Origin: Nocardia flavorosea
Lineage (GTDB): Bacteria > Actinomycetota > Actinomycetes > Mycobacteriales > Mycobacteriaceae
Length of the DNA stretch: 64,000 nt
Direction of reading: 5' to 3'
NCBI RefSeq assembly: GCF_015477805.1
Contig: NZ_JADLQL010000007.1
Span: forward strand, 124,001-188,000
Shown here: positions 27,186 to 35,549 of the stretch, piece by piece
Numbering within the stretch: position 1 is the first letter of the stretch
Layout: each line of letters begins with the position of its first letter
Position numbers and translations under genes: made by a program
Notes under the pieces: model-generated
What the model saw: only the letters and a program-made list of their open reading frames with translations
The model's database searches: none
What the model was told of the DNA's origin: nothing

Positions 27186-28055
27186 ATGCTGGTGAAGGTC
27201 GACGATCGGGCGGAACTTTCCGCTGCCGAGCGGGAATTCGTGGAATGCCTGCGGCAATTGCCGTCGACCGGGCTGGCGATCGTCGACCTGAGAGTGGGGA
27301 CCCGGCGCGGTACCCGCCAGATCGGTGCGGTGGTCTGGACTCCGCAGGGGATTCTGGTGGTAGAGGTGATCGGTTTCCGCGGCAACCAGAGCGGAATGCT
27401 GTCCGTATCCACCGAACATCCCTGGCGGGTGGGTGACGCCGTCGCCGATCTGGATCTGGAACTCGGGGCCGATCCCGTGCGGCGCGTGGAAAGCGCCCTG
27501 CAGGAGGTGCAGCTCACCTTCGAGCGGGCCTCCTACGATCCCGGCCAACTGTGCGGTGCGGTGGCGCTGATCCCGCGGCGGGGTGCGGTGTTACGGCCCG
27601 GCCGCGAAACGCTGCGACCGGGTCTCGATGTGGTGGTGGGCACTGTCGCCGAACCCACCGAGCTGCGGATCTTCCTGGAGAATTTCGCTCCCGGCCCGCC
27701 GCGCTGGACGCTCGGGCGGGTCTGTGCGGCCACCCGGGCGCTCACCGGCTGGGCGCCGGACCGCGGCGAGTTGATCGCGGCCGGGTTCGAGGACAAATTG
27801 CCGGAGCCGCCGAAGAAACCGCGGGCGTGGCCGCTGCGGCGGCGTCCGGATTCGCGGCGCGCGCACGATCTGATCGGCTGGGGCGTGCTGGCGGTCGCGG
27901 TATTCGGCATGCTCATCGTGCTGGCCGCGATCGCCGGTTCACTGTTCGCCGACGGGCCCGCCGCCGAACCCGCGGCCCCCAGTAGCAGCGCCGACCCGAC
28001 CGTGCCGCCGCCGACCGGACCGGCGGAGTGCTGGCCACTGCAGGCGGGTTGCTGA
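27186..28055 (+). CDS. Membrane protein with degenerate NERD-like domain
   Basis: A 289-residue protein. Residues about 10-140 resemble a nuclease-related (NERD) domain: VDLRVGTRRGTRQIGAVVW, then GILVVEVIGFRGNQSG. Where NERD nucleases have ID and EVK, this protein has IG and EVI, so the catalytic Asp and Lys are missing. A basic, proline-rich linker is followed by one membrane helix (about 235-255) and a short Pro/Ser-rich outer tail with two Cys. A binding rather than cutting role is inferred. Ribosome site AGAGGTGG precedes the ATG. Confidence 0.65.
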   Translation: MLVKVDDRAELSAAEREFVECLRQLPSTGLAIVDLRVGTRRGTRQIGAVVWTPQGILVVEVIGFRGNQSGMLSVSTEHPWRVGDAVADLDLELGADPVRRVESALQEVQLTFERASYDPGQLCGAVALIPRRGAVLRPGRETLRPGLDVVVGTVAEPTELRIFLENFAPGPPRWTLGRVCAATRALTGWAPDRGELIAAGFEDKLPEPPKKPRAWPLRRRPDSRRAHDLIGWGVLAVAVFGMLIVLAAIAGSLFADGPAAEPAAPSSSADPTVPPPTGPAECWPLQAGC

Positions 28056-28211
28056 GCAGGCCGGACGTCCGGTCCGGAGTGTCCTTCCGGTGTCGAGGCT
28101 ACGGTTGCGTAGCCGTCTCCCGGTCCGGCAGGCTGCGGTTTGTACGATGTCCAAAAGCCTGTAACCATGCGGTCCGTCCGGCCGCCAGGTAATCGACCGG
28201 GAGGACGAGCG

Positions 28212-30038
28212 GTGGGCCACTACCAGGCGAATCTGCGCGATATCGAATTCAACCTGTTCGAAGTATTCGAACTCGGCAAACTGCTCGATGCCGGTGCCTA
28301 CGGCGATCTCGATACCGATACCGCCCGCGAGATCCTGGCCGAAGTGAAACGGCTGGCCGAGGGACCGGTCGCGGAATCCTTCGCCGCCGCCGATCGAGAG
28401 CCGGTCGAATTCCGGCCGGAAACCCATTCCATCGCGGTCGGCGAACCGCTGACCAAAACGATCCTGGCCATCCGCGAAGCCGGCTGGAACCGGCTCGGCA
28501 AACCCGAGGAGATGGGCGGAATGCCCGCGCCCGCCGCATTGACCTGGGCGGTCAGCGAAATGATCACCTGCGCCAATCCCGCCGCGATCTTCTTCGATAT
28601 GGGCGCGGCCATGGCCCAGGTGTTGTACGGAATCGGAAACGAACAGCAGCGGCACTGGGCGGTGGCCGGTTTCGAACGACACTGGCAGGGCACGATGGTG
28701 CTCACCGAACCCGACGCGGGTTCCGATGTCGGCGCGGGCCGCGCCAAGGCGGTCGAACAGCCCGACGGCACCTGGCATATCGAGGGCGTGAAACGGTTCA
28801 TCTCCGGCGCCGATGTCGGCGATACCGCGGAGAACATCTTCCACCTCGTACTGGCGCGGCCCGAAGGCGCCGGGCCGGGAACGAAGGGGTTGTCCCTGTT
28901 CTATGTGCCGAAGTACCTGTTCGATCCGCAGACCTTGGAACTGGGCGAGCGCAACGGTGTCCATGTCACCAATGTCGAGCACAAGATGGGCCTGAAATCC
29001 TCGCCGACCTGTGAGCTCACCTTCGGCGGTGAAAGGCCCGCCGTCGGCTGGCTGGTCGGCGATACCCACAACGGGATCGCCCAGATGTTCAAGGTGATCG
29101 AGAACGCGCGCATGATGGTGGGCGTCAAATCGAGCGGTACTCTCTCGACTGGATATCTGAACGCGCTCGAGTACGCCAAACAGCGTGTTCAAGGCGCGGA
29201 TCTGACGCAGATGTCGGATAAGGCGGCGCCGCGGGTCACCATCACCCACCACCCGGATGTGCGGCGCAGCCTGGCTATGCAGAAGGCATACGCAGAGGGT
29301 CTGCGCGCGGTGTACCTCTATACCGCCGTCCATCAGAACCCCGATGTCGCGGAACTGGTTTCCGGTATCGACGCCGATACGGCGCACCGGGTGGACGATT
29401 TCCTGCTGCCCATCGTGAAGGGTGTGGGTTCGGAGCGGGCCTACCAGTACCTCACCGAATCGCTGCAGACCCTGGGCGGTTCCGGGTATCTGCAGGATTA
29501 TCCGATCGAGCAGTACATCCGCGACGCCAAGATCGACTCGTTGTACGAGGGCACCACCGCCATCCAGGCGCAGGACTTCTTCTTCCGCAAGATCGTCCGG
29601 GACAACGGGGTCGCGGCCGGGCATATCTTCACCGAGATCAACGAATTCCTGGATGCGCCCGGCGGGCGGCTGACCGCCGAGCGCGCATTGTTGCGCACCG
29701 CGCTGGGCGATGTGCAGGGTATGGCCGCGGCGCTGAGCGGGTATGCGATGGCGGCCCAGACCGATCCGGCCGAGCTCTACAAAGTGGGGCTGGGATCGGT
29801 GCGCTTCCTGCTGGCGGTGGGGGATCTGCTGATCGGCTGGTTGCTGCTGTGGCAGGCGGAGGTGGCCGCGGGGGCGCTGGCCGGTGCCGCCGAGGACCGG
29901 GACCGGCAGTTCTATACGGGCAAGGTCGGGGTGGCGAGCTTCTTCGCAAAGAATGTGCTGCCCACGCTGACCTCGACCAAGATTGTTATCGAAACCCTCG
30001 ACAACGACATCATGGCGCTCCCGGAGGATGCATTCTGA
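28212..30038 (+). CDS. fadE5: Acyl-CoA dehydrogenase, FadE5 type
   Basis: A 608-residue flavoenzyme of beta-oxidation that introduces the alpha-beta double bond into acyl-CoA. It closely follows the long mycobacterial FadE5: start HYQANLRDIEFNLFEVF, FAD/substrate motifs MVLTEPDAGSDVGA and GTMVLTEP, VEHKMGLKSSPTCEL, and TLGGSGYLQDYPIEQYIRDA followed by LYEGTTAIQAQDF. The GTG at 28212 is chosen over the longer frame because GGGAGGACGAG lies before it and it matches the family start. FadE5 acts on a wide range of chain lengths in mycobacteria. The gene appears monocistronic. Confidence 0.93.
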   Translation: MGHYQANLRDIEFNLFEVFELGKLLDAGAYGDLDTDTAREILAEVKRLAEGPVAESFAAADREPVEFRPETHSIAVGEPLTKTILAIREAGWNRLGKPEEMGGMPAPAALTWAVSEMITCANPAAIFFDMGAAMAQVLYGIGNEQQRHWAVAGFERHWQGTMVLTEPDAGSDVGAGRAKAVEQPDGTWHIEGVKRFISGADVGDTAENIFHLVLARPEGAGPGTKGLSLFYVPKYLFDPQTLELGERNGVHVTNVEHKMGLKSSPTCELTFGGERPAVGWLVGDTHNGIAQMFKVIENARMMVGVKSSGTLSTGYLNALEYAKQRVQGADLTQMSDKAAPRVTITHHPDVRRSLAMQKAYAEGLRAVYLYTAVHQNPDVAELVSGIDADTAHRVDDFLLPIVKGVGSERAYQYLTESLQTLGGSGYLQDYPIEQYIRDAKIDSLYEGTTAIQAQDFFFRKIVRDNGVAAGHIFTEINEFLDAPGGRLTAERALLRTALGDVQGMAAALSGYAMAAQTDPAELYKVGLGSVRFLLAVGDLLIGWLLLWQAEVAAGALAGAAEDRDRQFYTGKVGVASFFAKNVLPTLTSTKIVIETLDNDIMALPEDAF

Positions 30039-30080
30039 CTTCGGTGGCCGGAACCGGCGGGCGGAATCGTCCGGCAGGTA

Positions 30081-30098
30081 ACTTATGTTCGCATAAGT
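30081..30098. promoter_or_regulatory. Inverted repeat upstream of the MFS gene
   Basis: Perfect arms ACTTATG and CATAAGT around TTCG, within a longer quasi-palindrome bounded by GGTA and TACC, 26 bases before the exporter start. It is a likely operator, or a 5'-UTR hairpin; no regulator is adjacent. Confidence 0.5.
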
Positions 30099-30123
30099 AA
30101 CTACCTGGAGGAGGTGTGCCGCT

Positions 30124-31347
30124 ATGCCGACGACGACCCGCCCCGGAGTCTCCGGCGTGTTACTGGTGACCCTGGCGTTGCTGTCGGCCGCGGCCCCGTT
30201 CGCCACCGATATCTACCTGCCGGCTTTCACCGATCTGGCCGACGATCTGGGCACCGGTGCCGCAAGCGTCCAGCTCACGCTCACCACGTTTCTGGTCGGC
30301 CTGGCCGTGGGGCAGTTGTTCATCGGTCCACTGTCGGACCGGTACGGCCGGCGTAAACCGCTGGTGCTGGCGACCGCGGTCACCGTGGTGGTGACCGTGG
30401 CGTGCGCCCTGGCACCCAATATCTGGTTGCTGATCGCGATGCGGTTCGTGCAAGGCTTGTCGGCCGCCTCGGGCCTGGTGATCGGCCGCGCGGTCGGCGC
30501 CGACCGGACCGAAGGTGCGGCCACTGCCAAACTGTTCACGCTGTTCTCGGCGATCGGCGGTATCGCGCCGGTGATCGCGCCGCTGATCGGCGGGGCCCTG
30601 GTGTCCTTCGGCTGGCGGGCCGAGTTCTGGGCACTGAGCGTGATCTTCGCACTGATGTTCCTGGGTGCGTTGCTGGTGGTACCCGAATCGCTACCGCCGC
30701 AGAGCCGGCAGACCGCCGGATTCGGCGCAACGCTGCGGACCATCGGCCGGCTGACGGCCGACCGCGGCTACCTCGGCTATATCTTCACGTTCGCATTCGG
30801 GTTCGGCGCGCTGATGTCCTATATCTCGGCCTCGCCGTTCGTGGTCGAGAACGTACTCGGTATGTCGAACCGGGCCTACACGCTGATCTTCGCCATCAAC
30901 GCGGCCGGCATGGTGGCCGTCGGAACGGTGAGCTCCCGGCTGATCGGCAGGCTCGGCCCGGAGCCGATACTGCGGACCGGCCAGGTCGTCACCCTGGTCG
31001 GCGGACTCGTATTGCTGGCGCTGCTGGCCGCCGGCGCGCCCGCCGCGGCGGTACTGCCGGTGCTCTTCCTGACTGTGATATCCGCACCGATGGTGATGGG
31101 TACCGCCAGCGCACTGGCCATCGGCCGCGCCCGCCACGCCGCCGGTAGCGCCTCGGCCCTGATGGGTGCACTGCAGTTCGGGCTCGGCGCGCTGGTCTCA
31201 CCGATCGTCGGTCTGGCCGGCCCGGGCACCGGCGTCCCGATGGCGGTGTGCATCGTGGTCGCCGTCGTGCTCGGGATGCTCGCCCGGCTGGTGGCGCGTA
31301 CCGCCGGCCCGGTTCCCGAACCCGAACGCCATCTCGTCCGAGCATGA
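30124..31347 (+). CDS. MFS multidrug exporter, Bcr/CflA type
   Basis: A 407-residue protein with twelve predicted membrane helices. The DHA1 signatures are visible: FATDIYLPAFTDLADDLG in helix 1 (motif D-like), LSDRYGRRKPL in the 2-3 loop (motif A) and ALVSFGWRAEFWALSVIF. It should export drugs or metabolites by proton antiport across the cytoplasmic membrane. GGAGGAGG precedes the ATG at 30124. The upstream palindrome suggests inducible expression. Confidence 0.9.
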   Translation: MPTTTRPGVSGVLLVTLALLSAAAPFATDIYLPAFTDLADDLGTGAASVQLTLTTFLVGLAVGQLFIGPLSDRYGRRKPLVLATAVTVVVTVACALAPNIWLLIAMRFVQGLSAASGLVIGRAVGADRTEGAATAKLFTLFSAIGGIAPVIAPLIGGALVSFGWRAEFWALSVIFALMFLGALLVVPESLPPQSRQTAGFGATLRTIGRLTADRGYLGYIFTFAFGFGALMSYISASPFVVENVLGMSNRAYTLIFAINAAGMVAVGTVSSRLIGRLGPEPILRTGQVVTLVGGLVLLALLAAGAPAAAVLPVLFLTVISAPMVMGTASALAIGRARHAAGSASALMGALQFGLGALVSPIVGLAGPGTGVPMAVCIVVAVVLGMLARLVARTAGPVPEPERHLVRA

Positions 31348-31477
31348 ACCCCGCTTCCGTTTCCCACTGGGGAAGGCAGCACGGTCGGAGCCCGGCGAAC
31401 GCCGTACCAGCCGATATCCGAACACTTCGGCAACGGCACCGTACCGGTTTCCGGTGCGCCGCCACCCGGCGTGCACA

Positions 31478-32707
31478 ATGCCAGTTGTGACAGTAGAGCT
31501 GCTGATCCTGCTTGTCGTCATTGTCACCGCGCTGGCTTTCGACTTCACCAACGGGTTCCACGACACCGCCAATGCCATGGCGACGTCCATCGCCACGGGG
31601 GCATTGCGCCCCAAAGTCGCCGTGGCCTTGTCCGCGGTCCTGAACCTGGTGGGTGCGTTCCTGTCGGTGGCCGTGGCGGCGACGGTGGCCGAGGGGATCG
31701 TCCGGCTCGACGCGGTCTCCGGGCACGAACTGCTCATCATCGTGTACGCCGGTTTGGTGGGCGGAATCCTGTGGAATCTGCTCACCTGGCTGTTCGGTCT
31801 GCCCTCCAGCTCGTCGCATGCGCTGTTCGGCGGTTTGATCGGCGCCACCCTGGCCTCGCTCGGCTGGAGCGGGGTGGTCTGGGCGAGCGCGGACGGCGGC
31901 GTGGTCTACAAGATCATCCTGCCCGCCCTGCTCTCGCCGATCATCGCGGGACTGGTCTCGGCCATCGGGACCTGGTCGGTGTACCGGATCACCCGCGCCG
32001 CCGAACCCGGCAAGGTGACCACCGGCTTCCGCTGGGGGCAGATCGGCTCGGCCTCGCTGGTATCGCTGGCCCACGGCACCAACGACGCCCAGAAAACCAT
32101 GGGCGTGATCTTCCTGGCGCTGGTCGCGCACGGCACGGTCACCGCCGATACGGAGATGCCGATCTGGGTGATGGCGGCCTGCGCGATCGCCATCGCCGCC
32201 GGCACCTACCTCGGCGGCTGGCGGATCATTCGCACCCTGGGCAAAGGGCTGGTCGAGATCGAATCGCCACAGGGCTTCTCGGCCGAATCGGCCTCGGCGG
32301 CGATCATCTTGACCTCCGCGCATTTCGGGCTTCCGCTGTCGACTACCCAGACGACCACCGGTGCCATCCTCGGCACCGGAATCGGCCGCGGCGCCGAGGT
32401 GCGCTGGGGTGTGATGGGCCGGATGGCGGTGGCCTGGCTGCTCACCCTGCCGGCCGCCGGGATCATGGGCGCGGTGTGCTGGGCGCTGGCACATTACCTC
32501 GGCGGACTCGCCGGGGTCCTGGTCGTCTTCGCACTGCTGGCGGGACTGGCCGGGCTGATGTATCGCCGTTCGCTGCACGACCGGGTCTCCAGTCACAATG
32601 TCAACGATCCGGCACCGCCCGCGACGCCCCCGCCGGGAATGGCGCCGGCGCCGGCTCCGTCCGAATCGCGGGCCGAGCTGCGGACCCCTGCCGGAGAGGA
32701 GGCATGA
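31478..32707 (+). CDS. pitA: PiT-family inorganic phosphate transporter
   Basis: A 409-residue membrane protein that imports phosphate (as a metal-phosphate) with protons. The two duplicated PiT signatures are GFHDTANAMATSIATGAL near the N-terminus and SLAHGTNDAQKTMGVI mid-protein. About ten helices are followed by a proline-rich cytosolic tail (370-409). It is very close to the mycobacterial PitA. The start is ATG 31478 or GTG 31487; neither has a good ribosome site. It heads a tightly packed four-gene operon. Confidence 0.93.
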   Translation: MPVVTVELLILLVVIVTALAFDFTNGFHDTANAMATSIATGALRPKVAVALSAVLNLVGAFLSVAVAATVAEGIVRLDAVSGHELLIIVYAGLVGGILWNLLTWLFGLPSSSSHALFGGLIGATLASLGWSGVVWASADGGVVYKIILPALLSPIIAGLVSAIGTWSVYRITRAAEPGKVTTGFRWGQIGSASLVSLAHGTNDAQKTMGVIFLALVAHGTVTADTEMPIWVMAACAIAIAAGTYLGGWRIIRTLGKGLVEIESPQGFSAESASAAIILTSAHFGLPLSTTQTTTGAILGTGIGRGAEVRWGVMGRMAVAWLLTLPAAGIMGAVCWALAHYLGGLAGVLVVFALLAGLAGLMYRRSLHDRVSSHNVNDPAPPATPPPGMAPAPAPSESRAELRTPAGEEA

Positions 32708-32708
32708 G

Positions 32709-32990
32709 ATGTCCACTCTGCTGAGCGAACTGCGCGCACTGTTCGACGTCACGCTGGCAGCGCTCATCCTGGGCGCCGCCGTACCCATGCTGTTCGCCCT
32801 CGGGGTGCGATGGTGGTCGGGCGCGGAGGTGACCGGCCCCGACGGCGCCGTCCGGCGTAACCCGGTCGCGATGGCCGGTGCATGTCTCTGCCTGCTCATC
32901 GTGCTGACAGTCGTGGTCGCCGGGGTGCTGTTCGTTGCCAAGGGCTTCCTCTCCGACCGGCTCGGGATCCACCTGTTCGGGGAGTCCTGA
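32709..32990 (+). CDS. Small membrane protein of the pitA operon
   Basis: A 93-residue protein with two membrane helices (about 14-36 and 53-76). The ATG lies 2 bases after the pitA stop. A small membrane protein sits at the same place after pitA in mycobacteria, which suggests a conserved accessory role in phosphate transport, but no function is known. Confidence 0.8.
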   Translation: MSTLLSELRALFDVTLAALILGAAVPMLFALGVRWWSGAEVTGPDGAVRRNPVAMAGACLCLLIVLTVVVAGVLFVAKGFLSDRLGIHLFGES

Positions 32991-33328
32991 TGGCCACGGA
33001 CGAGGTGCGGCCGCCGCGGCAGGGCCTGCTGTCGCGGATCGTGGGCTGGTTGCGGGCGGGATACCCGCAGGGCGTCCCGCAGACCGACTACGTCGCACTG
33101 TTCGCGGTCCTGCACCGCGACCTCACCGAATACGAGGTGGTGCTGGTCGCCGAGGAAGTGCTGCGCGACCGGGTCGAACGGCAGGAGATCACCCACGCCG
33201 ATATCGAGGCGGCCGTGGAACGCGTGGCCAAGGAGCAGGCCGGTCGCGAGGATATCGCTCGCGTCGCCTCACATCTGGCCGCCGGCGGCTGGCCGCTGGC
33301 CGCGCCCGCGCAGGAGGAGCGGCAATGA
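32990..33328 (+). CDS. DUF3349-family protein, copy 1
   Basis: A 112-residue soluble helical protein. It begins with a basic segment and then carries the DUF3349 core (WLRAGYPQGVPQTDYVALFAVLHRDLT, with EVVLVAEEVL and ITHADIEAAVERV following). Its ATG shares a base with the preceding stop (TGATG). The family is found next to pitA in mycobacteria, and its function is unknown. It is a paralogue of the next gene. Confidence 0.85.
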   Translation: MATDEVRPPRQGLLSRIVGWLRAGYPQGVPQTDYVALFAVLHRDLTEYEVVLVAEEVLRDRVERQEITHADIEAAVERVAKEQAGREDIARVASHLAAGGWPLAAPAQEERQ

Positions 33329-33606
33329 TGCCCCGGATGCTGCACGCGGTCATCGACTGGTTGCGGCGCGGGTACCCCGACGGTGTGCCGGAATCGGATT
33401 ACATACCGCTGGTCGCGCTGCTGCGGCGGCGGCTCACCGACGAAGAGGTCGAGCAGATCGCGACCGAGGTATTGAATTCCCCCGCGCACCGGCTGGACCG
33501 GATCGATATCCGGGTCATGATCACCAAGGTCACCGACGAGATGCCGTCCGATACCGATGTAGCGCGGGTCCTGTCCCGCCTGGACCCGCCCGGATGGCCG
33601 GAATGA
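33325..33606 (+). CDS. DUF3349-family protein, copy 2
   Basis: A 93-residue paralogue of the preceding protein: WLRRGYPDGVPESDYIPLVALL, LTDEEVEQIATEVL and a C-terminal VARVLSRLDPPGWP. It lacks the basic N-terminal extension of copy 1. The start overlaps the upstream stop by four bases (ATGA) behind a strong AGGAGGAG. The tandem arrangement points to a local duplication and possibly to a heterodimer. Confidence 0.85.
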   Translation: MMPRMLHAVIDWLRRGYPDGVPESDYIPLVALLRRRLTDEEVEQIATEVLNSPAHRLDRIDIRVMITKVTDEMPSDTDVARVLSRLDPPGWPE

Positions 33607-33646
33607 AACCCGGCCGCTCTGGCTCGCGAAGTTGCTAACCCTGCTA

Positions 33647-33659
33647 TCGCAGCTTGCGA
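33647..33659. promoter_or_regulatory. Palindrome upstream of ramB
   Basis: TCGCA and TGCGA surround GCT, 21 bases before the ramB start and over the likely promoter. A related TCGCGAAGTTGC lies 25 bases upstream. RamB is known to repress its own gene in corynebacteria; the site here is only a candidate. Confidence 0.4.
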
Positions 33660-33679
33660 ACATCTCCTAAACTGGTCGT

Positions 33680-35086
33680 ATGGCCAAGACCTACGTCGGG
33701 GCCCGGCTCCGGCAACTGCGTACCGAACGCGGGCTCAGCCAGGTAGCGCTGGCCCAGCAGCTGGAAATATCGGCGAGCTACCTGAACCAGATCGAGCACG
33801 ATGTCCGCCCGCTCACCGTCCCGGTACTACTGCGGATCAGCGAGGTATTCGGAGTCGAGGCCACCTTCTTCTCCCCGCAGGACGACACCCGGCTCATCGC
33901 CGAACTGCAGGAAGTCGTAATGGACCAGGAACTGGGCATCGAAGCCGACGCCCGGGAGATCGCGGAAATGGTATCCGCCCATCCGAGCATGGCCCGCGCC
34001 CTGGTCAATATGCACAACCGCTACCGCAACACCAGCGCCCAGCTCGCCGCGGCCACCGAAGACCGGTTCGCCGACGGCTCGGGCAGCGCCACGATCAGCA
34101 AACCGCACGAGGAAGTACGCGACTACTTCTATCAGCGGCAGAACTATATTCATCAGCTCGATACCGCCGCCGAGGAACTGGCCAACCGGATCCGTTTCCA
34201 CGGCGGAGACCCGCACAGCGAAATCCCCAAGGTCCTGCGCAGCCACGGCGTGCGCATCATGGAACGGATCGACCTCGGCGAAGGCGTCCTGCACCGTTAC
34301 GACACCGAAAACCAGGTGCTCGAAATCGCCCCCCACCTCTCGGGCGGGCAGCGCCTGTTCAAACTCGCCGCGGAACTGTCCTACTTCGAATGCGGCCCGC
34401 TGCTGGAAAAACTCGTGGACGAAGGGAACTTTTCCGGCCCCGACGCGCGCCGGCTGGCGCTGCTCGGCCTCGCGAACTATTTCGCGGCCGCGACGGTACT
34501 GCCCTACACCTACTTCCACGAGGTCGCCGAGGACTTCCGCTACGACATCGAACGACTCTCGGCGTTCTTCACCCAGAGCTACGAGACGATCTGCCACCGG
34601 CTGTCCACCCTGCAACGACCGGAACTACGCGGTGTGCCGTTCTCGTTCGTCCGGGTGGACCGCGCCGGAAATATGTCGAAACGCCAATCCGCCACCGGAT
34701 TCCACTTCTCTTCCAGCGGCGGCACCTGCCCCCTGTGGAATGTGTACGAGGCCTTCACCTTCCCCGGCAAGATCATGACCCAGATCGCCCAGATGCCCGA
34801 CGGCCGCAAATACCTGTGGGTGGCCCGCACCGTCGAACGCCGCGCCACACGCTACGGCCAGCCGAGTAAAACCTTCGCCATCGGCCTGGGCTGCGAAATC
34901 CGCCACGCCGCACGCGTGGTGTACGCGGACGGAATCGATATGCGCGAGGTCAACGCCACCCCGATCGGCGCAGGCTGCCGGGTATGCGACCGAGCCAACT
35001 GCCCGCAACGCGCCTTCCCGCCACTGGGCAAAACCCTCGACATCAGCGAACACCGAAGCTCGGTATCCCCCTACGTCCTGAAATAG
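33680..35086 (+). CDS. ramB: RamB-like regulator of acetate/fatty-acid metabolism
   Basis: A 468-residue regulator. The XRE HTH lies at about 8-65 (LRQLRTERGLSQVALAQQLE, then SYLNQIEHDVRPLTVPVLL). It is followed by an ImmA/IrrE-like helical region whose protease motif is degenerate (FHEVAED instead of HExxH). The C-terminal ScfR-type domain ends in a cysteine cluster (GCRVCDRANCPQRAFP). RamB binds promoters of glyoxylate-cycle genes in corynebacteria and mycobacteria; icl lies 3 kb away, as in those genomes. A hairpin repeat begins right after its stop. Confidence 0.93.
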   Translation: MAKTYVGARLRQLRTERGLSQVALAQQLEISASYLNQIEHDVRPLTVPVLLRISEVFGVEATFFSPQDDTRLIAELQEVVMDQELGIEADAREIAEMVSAHPSMARALVNMHNRYRNTSAQLAAATEDRFADGSGSATISKPHEEVRDYFYQRQNYIHQLDTAAEELANRIRFHGGDPHSEIPKVLRSHGVRIMERIDLGEGVLHRYDTENQVLEIAPHLSGGQRLFKLAAELSYFECGPLLEKLVDEGNFSGPDARRLALLGLANYFAAATVLPYTYFHEVAEDFRYDIERLSAFFTQSYETICHRLSTLQRPELRGVPFSFVRVDRAGNMSKRQSATGFHFSSSGGTCPLWNVYEAFTFPGKIMTQIAQMPDGRKYLWVARTVERRATRYGQPSKTFAIGLGCEIRHAARVVYADGIDMREVNATPIGAGCRVCDRANCPQRAFPPLGKTLDISEHRSSVSPYVLK

Positions 35087-35094
35087 GGGCTGTA

Positions 35095-35400
35095 TCTTTT
35101 GGCGCCGCCTGCGGCGGCGCGGGTTTCGGCCCCCTTGGTCCCTGCTGTCCGCACTCGATGCTCGCGGCTGCGCCGCATCGCATCGAGCACGGACAGCAGG
35201 GACGGGCCGAAACCTTTCAGGGCCTAGTAAGACTCGGCTCCGCTGTTGGTTGCGTTGGGGTTGTTGGTGGGCCGAAGCGATTCGGGCCTAGTAAGACTCT
35301 GCTCCGCCGTTGGTTGCGTTGGTGTTGTGTGTGGGCCGAAACGATTCAGGGCCTCGGACGACCCGGCACCACCGCTGGTTTTCGTGGGGGCGAGACCTTT
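35095..35400 (+). repeat. Hairpin repeat R1 with tandem tail units
   Basis: A head hairpin (35101-35119) is followed by a 93-base imperfect hairpin at 35122-35214. Its outer arms are GGTTTCGGCCC and GGGCCGAAACC, its middle arms GTCCCTGCTGTCCG and complement, and its inner arms CTCGATG and CATCGAG. The apex is GCGGCTGCGCCGC. Downstream, a tail unit starting GGGCCGAA and ending GTTGGTTGCGTTGG recurs at 35204, 35269 and 35333 (period 64-65). Open frames across this area have repeat-like composition and no recognisable protein. Confidence 0.8.
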
Positions 35401-35549
35401 CGGTGTCCGTTGGGCTCGGCGGCGCCGCTGGTGCGCCGGCTCCCGGGGCGTCGAGTGATTTCGTCGAACTCGGCGCCGTTGTCGGCCGCATTCGCTCCGC
35501 GGTGCGGGCTGCTGCGGTGTTTTCCGGTGCGTTGGGGGACGGTGGGTCT

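Noticed and set aside
27939..30206. A 755-residue open frame on the minus strand
   Set aside because: It is antisense to the clearly conserved fadE5; its translation is low-complexity His/Gly/Arg-rich with no family motif.
30989..33196. A 735-residue minus-strand frame across the MFS and pitA genes
   Set aside because: It spans two real genes in antisense and has no recognisable domain.
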